A stretch of 6,989 bases of DNA. Origin: Pseudomonadota bacterium (GTDB lineage Bacteria; Pseudomonadota; Alphaproteobacteria; Sphingomonadales; Sphingomonadaceae). Below the pieces are notes generated by a model. That model was given only the letters and a program-made list of their open reading frames with translations, did no database searches and was not told where the DNA came from. The stretch covers positions 1-6,989 of the forward strand of contig JAEWJQ010000289.1 of the NCBI GenBank assembly GCA_023386515.1, written 5' to 3'. The position numbers and the translations under genes are program-made. Below are positions 6,399 through 6,989 of this stretch, one piece after another (the first letter of the stretch is position 1; every line of letters starts with the position of its first letter).

Positions 6399-6989
6399 TC
6401 AGAAGCGGAAGGCGGTGCCGACGTAGACCGACTGGCTGTCGTGACGGTCGTCGTCGCCGACGCGGGTCAGGCGGTCACGATCGGACCGGTAACGCATGCC
6501 CGCGGTCAGATCGAGGTTGCGGGTCAGCGAATAGGAGCTGCTGAGATCGACCGAATAGCTCGGCATGTCCTCGACCAGCTTGTTGGTGTTGCCAAGCGGA
6601 CGATCGGCGACCGCGGTCAGGCGGCTGCTGGCGCGACCCGCGCGATAGGTAAGCGCGACATCCGCGGATTCGCGGCTGCCCGGCTGCGGCCCAAGGTCGA
6701 GGCGCGACACGTCGCCGGACAGGGCGAATTTCTTCCAGCCGACGGATACGCCCAAATTATAGGCGATCGGCTGGATGCCGAGAGTCGCCGGCTTGGCCGG
6801 GCCGGCGCGTGCCGGATCGATGGCGGCCACGGCCAGCGCCCGATTCGAGCGGGCGCGCACCGCGACGGTCACGCGGCGCTTGTCCTGGCGCCCTTCGGCC
6901 GGGGTGAAGCGGAAGGCGGCATCATCGAGGCCGGCGCGTGCGATCACCGCGGCGAGGCGCGGGTCGGCGGCGGCCGGTGTGAACGAGCC
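6399..6989 (-). CDS. Probable outer-membrane beta-barrel protein, C-terminal part (5' end off the window)
   Basis: The frame stays open to the right edge, giving 196 residues; the GTG at 6947 is internal, as sensible residues (GSFTPAAADPRLAA) continue upstream of it. The visible part begins with a GSFTPAAADPRL / FRFTPAEGRQD region. From YNLGVSVGWKKFALSGDV onward come strands of alternating polar and hydrophobic residues: SADVALTYRAG, SSRLTAVAD, SYSVDLSSSYSLTRNLDLTAGMRYRS and finally SQSVYVGTAFRF. The chain ends in Phe after aromatic or hydrophobic residues at alternate positions, the usual C-terminal signal for BAM-mediated insertion in the outer membrane. It is reminiscent of porin-like proteins common in sphingomonads that lack an assigned function. 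Its N-terminus, and so its signal peptide, cannot be checked. It faces the flippase gene and shares no operon with it. Confidence 0.65.
   Translation of the reverse strand, partial: GSFTPAAADPRLAAVIARAGLDDAAFRFTPAEGRQDKRRVTVAVRARSNRALAVAAIDPARAGPAKPATLGIQPIAYNLGVSVGWKKFALSGDVSRLDLGPQPGSRESADVALTYRAGRASSRLTAVADRPLGNTNKLVEDMPSYSVDLSSSYSLTRNLDLTAGMRYRSDRDRLTRVGDDDRHDSQSVYVGTAFRF

Noticed and set aside
6154..6426. Small plus-strand frame in the convergent gap
   Set aside because: It overlaps the flippase end, has no ribosome site and has no recognisable product.
1..6989. New defence system, CRISPR array, toxin-antitoxin pair or prophage
   Set aside because: No regularly spaced repeats, nuclease/helicase sets, small paired genes or phage genes are present. 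The intact genes are ordinary chromosomal functions.

Overview
The window is GC-rich and falls into two parts that do not appear to come from the same organism. Positions 1 to about 768 encode the N-terminal part of an actinobacterial FtsK DNA translocase: a basic Arg/Ser/Ala/Lys-rich leader, then four membrane segments, of the kind found in the Gordonia/Rhodococcus/Nocardia group. From about 769 to the end, everything reads as alphaproteobacterial, most like Sphingomonas and relatives. The switch falls within about 20 bases. It breaks both genes and puts them in different reading frames, so the simplest explanation is a chimeric sequence (misassembly or a ligation chimera) rather than natural transfer.

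The sphingomonad part starts with a class A beta-lactamase-type serine hydrolase (about 769-1635) that has lost its signal peptide and first strands at the junction but keeps all catalytic motifs. A 127-base gap with short inverted repeats follows. Next comes a complete polA (1763-4537), DNA polymerase I, with 5' nuclease, 3'-5' proofreading and polymerase domains all carrying their key residues. Between polA and the next gene is a compact 98-base repeat (4555-4652) that can fold into a four-stem cloverleaf; it looks like a dispersed REP-type element. Downstream is a polytopic membrane protein of the Wzx/PST polysaccharide flippase family (4671-6191).

The flippase converges on a minus-strand gene (6399 to the right edge, 5' part missing) whose product looks like an outer-membrane beta-barrel ending in Phe. 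The 207-base convergent gap holds several small hairpins but no clear T-tract terminator.

bla, polA and the flippase gene lie on one strand but are separated by repeat-bearing gaps of more than 120 bases, so a single operon is not obvious. They share no pathway: antibiotic or peptidoglycan-related hydrolysis, DNA repair and replication, and envelope polysaccharide export. No new defence system, CRISPR array, transposase or RNA gene was seen. The points worth a second look are the inter-phylum junction, the enlarged segment of the beta-lactamase after its catalytic Glu, and the cloverleaf repeat.
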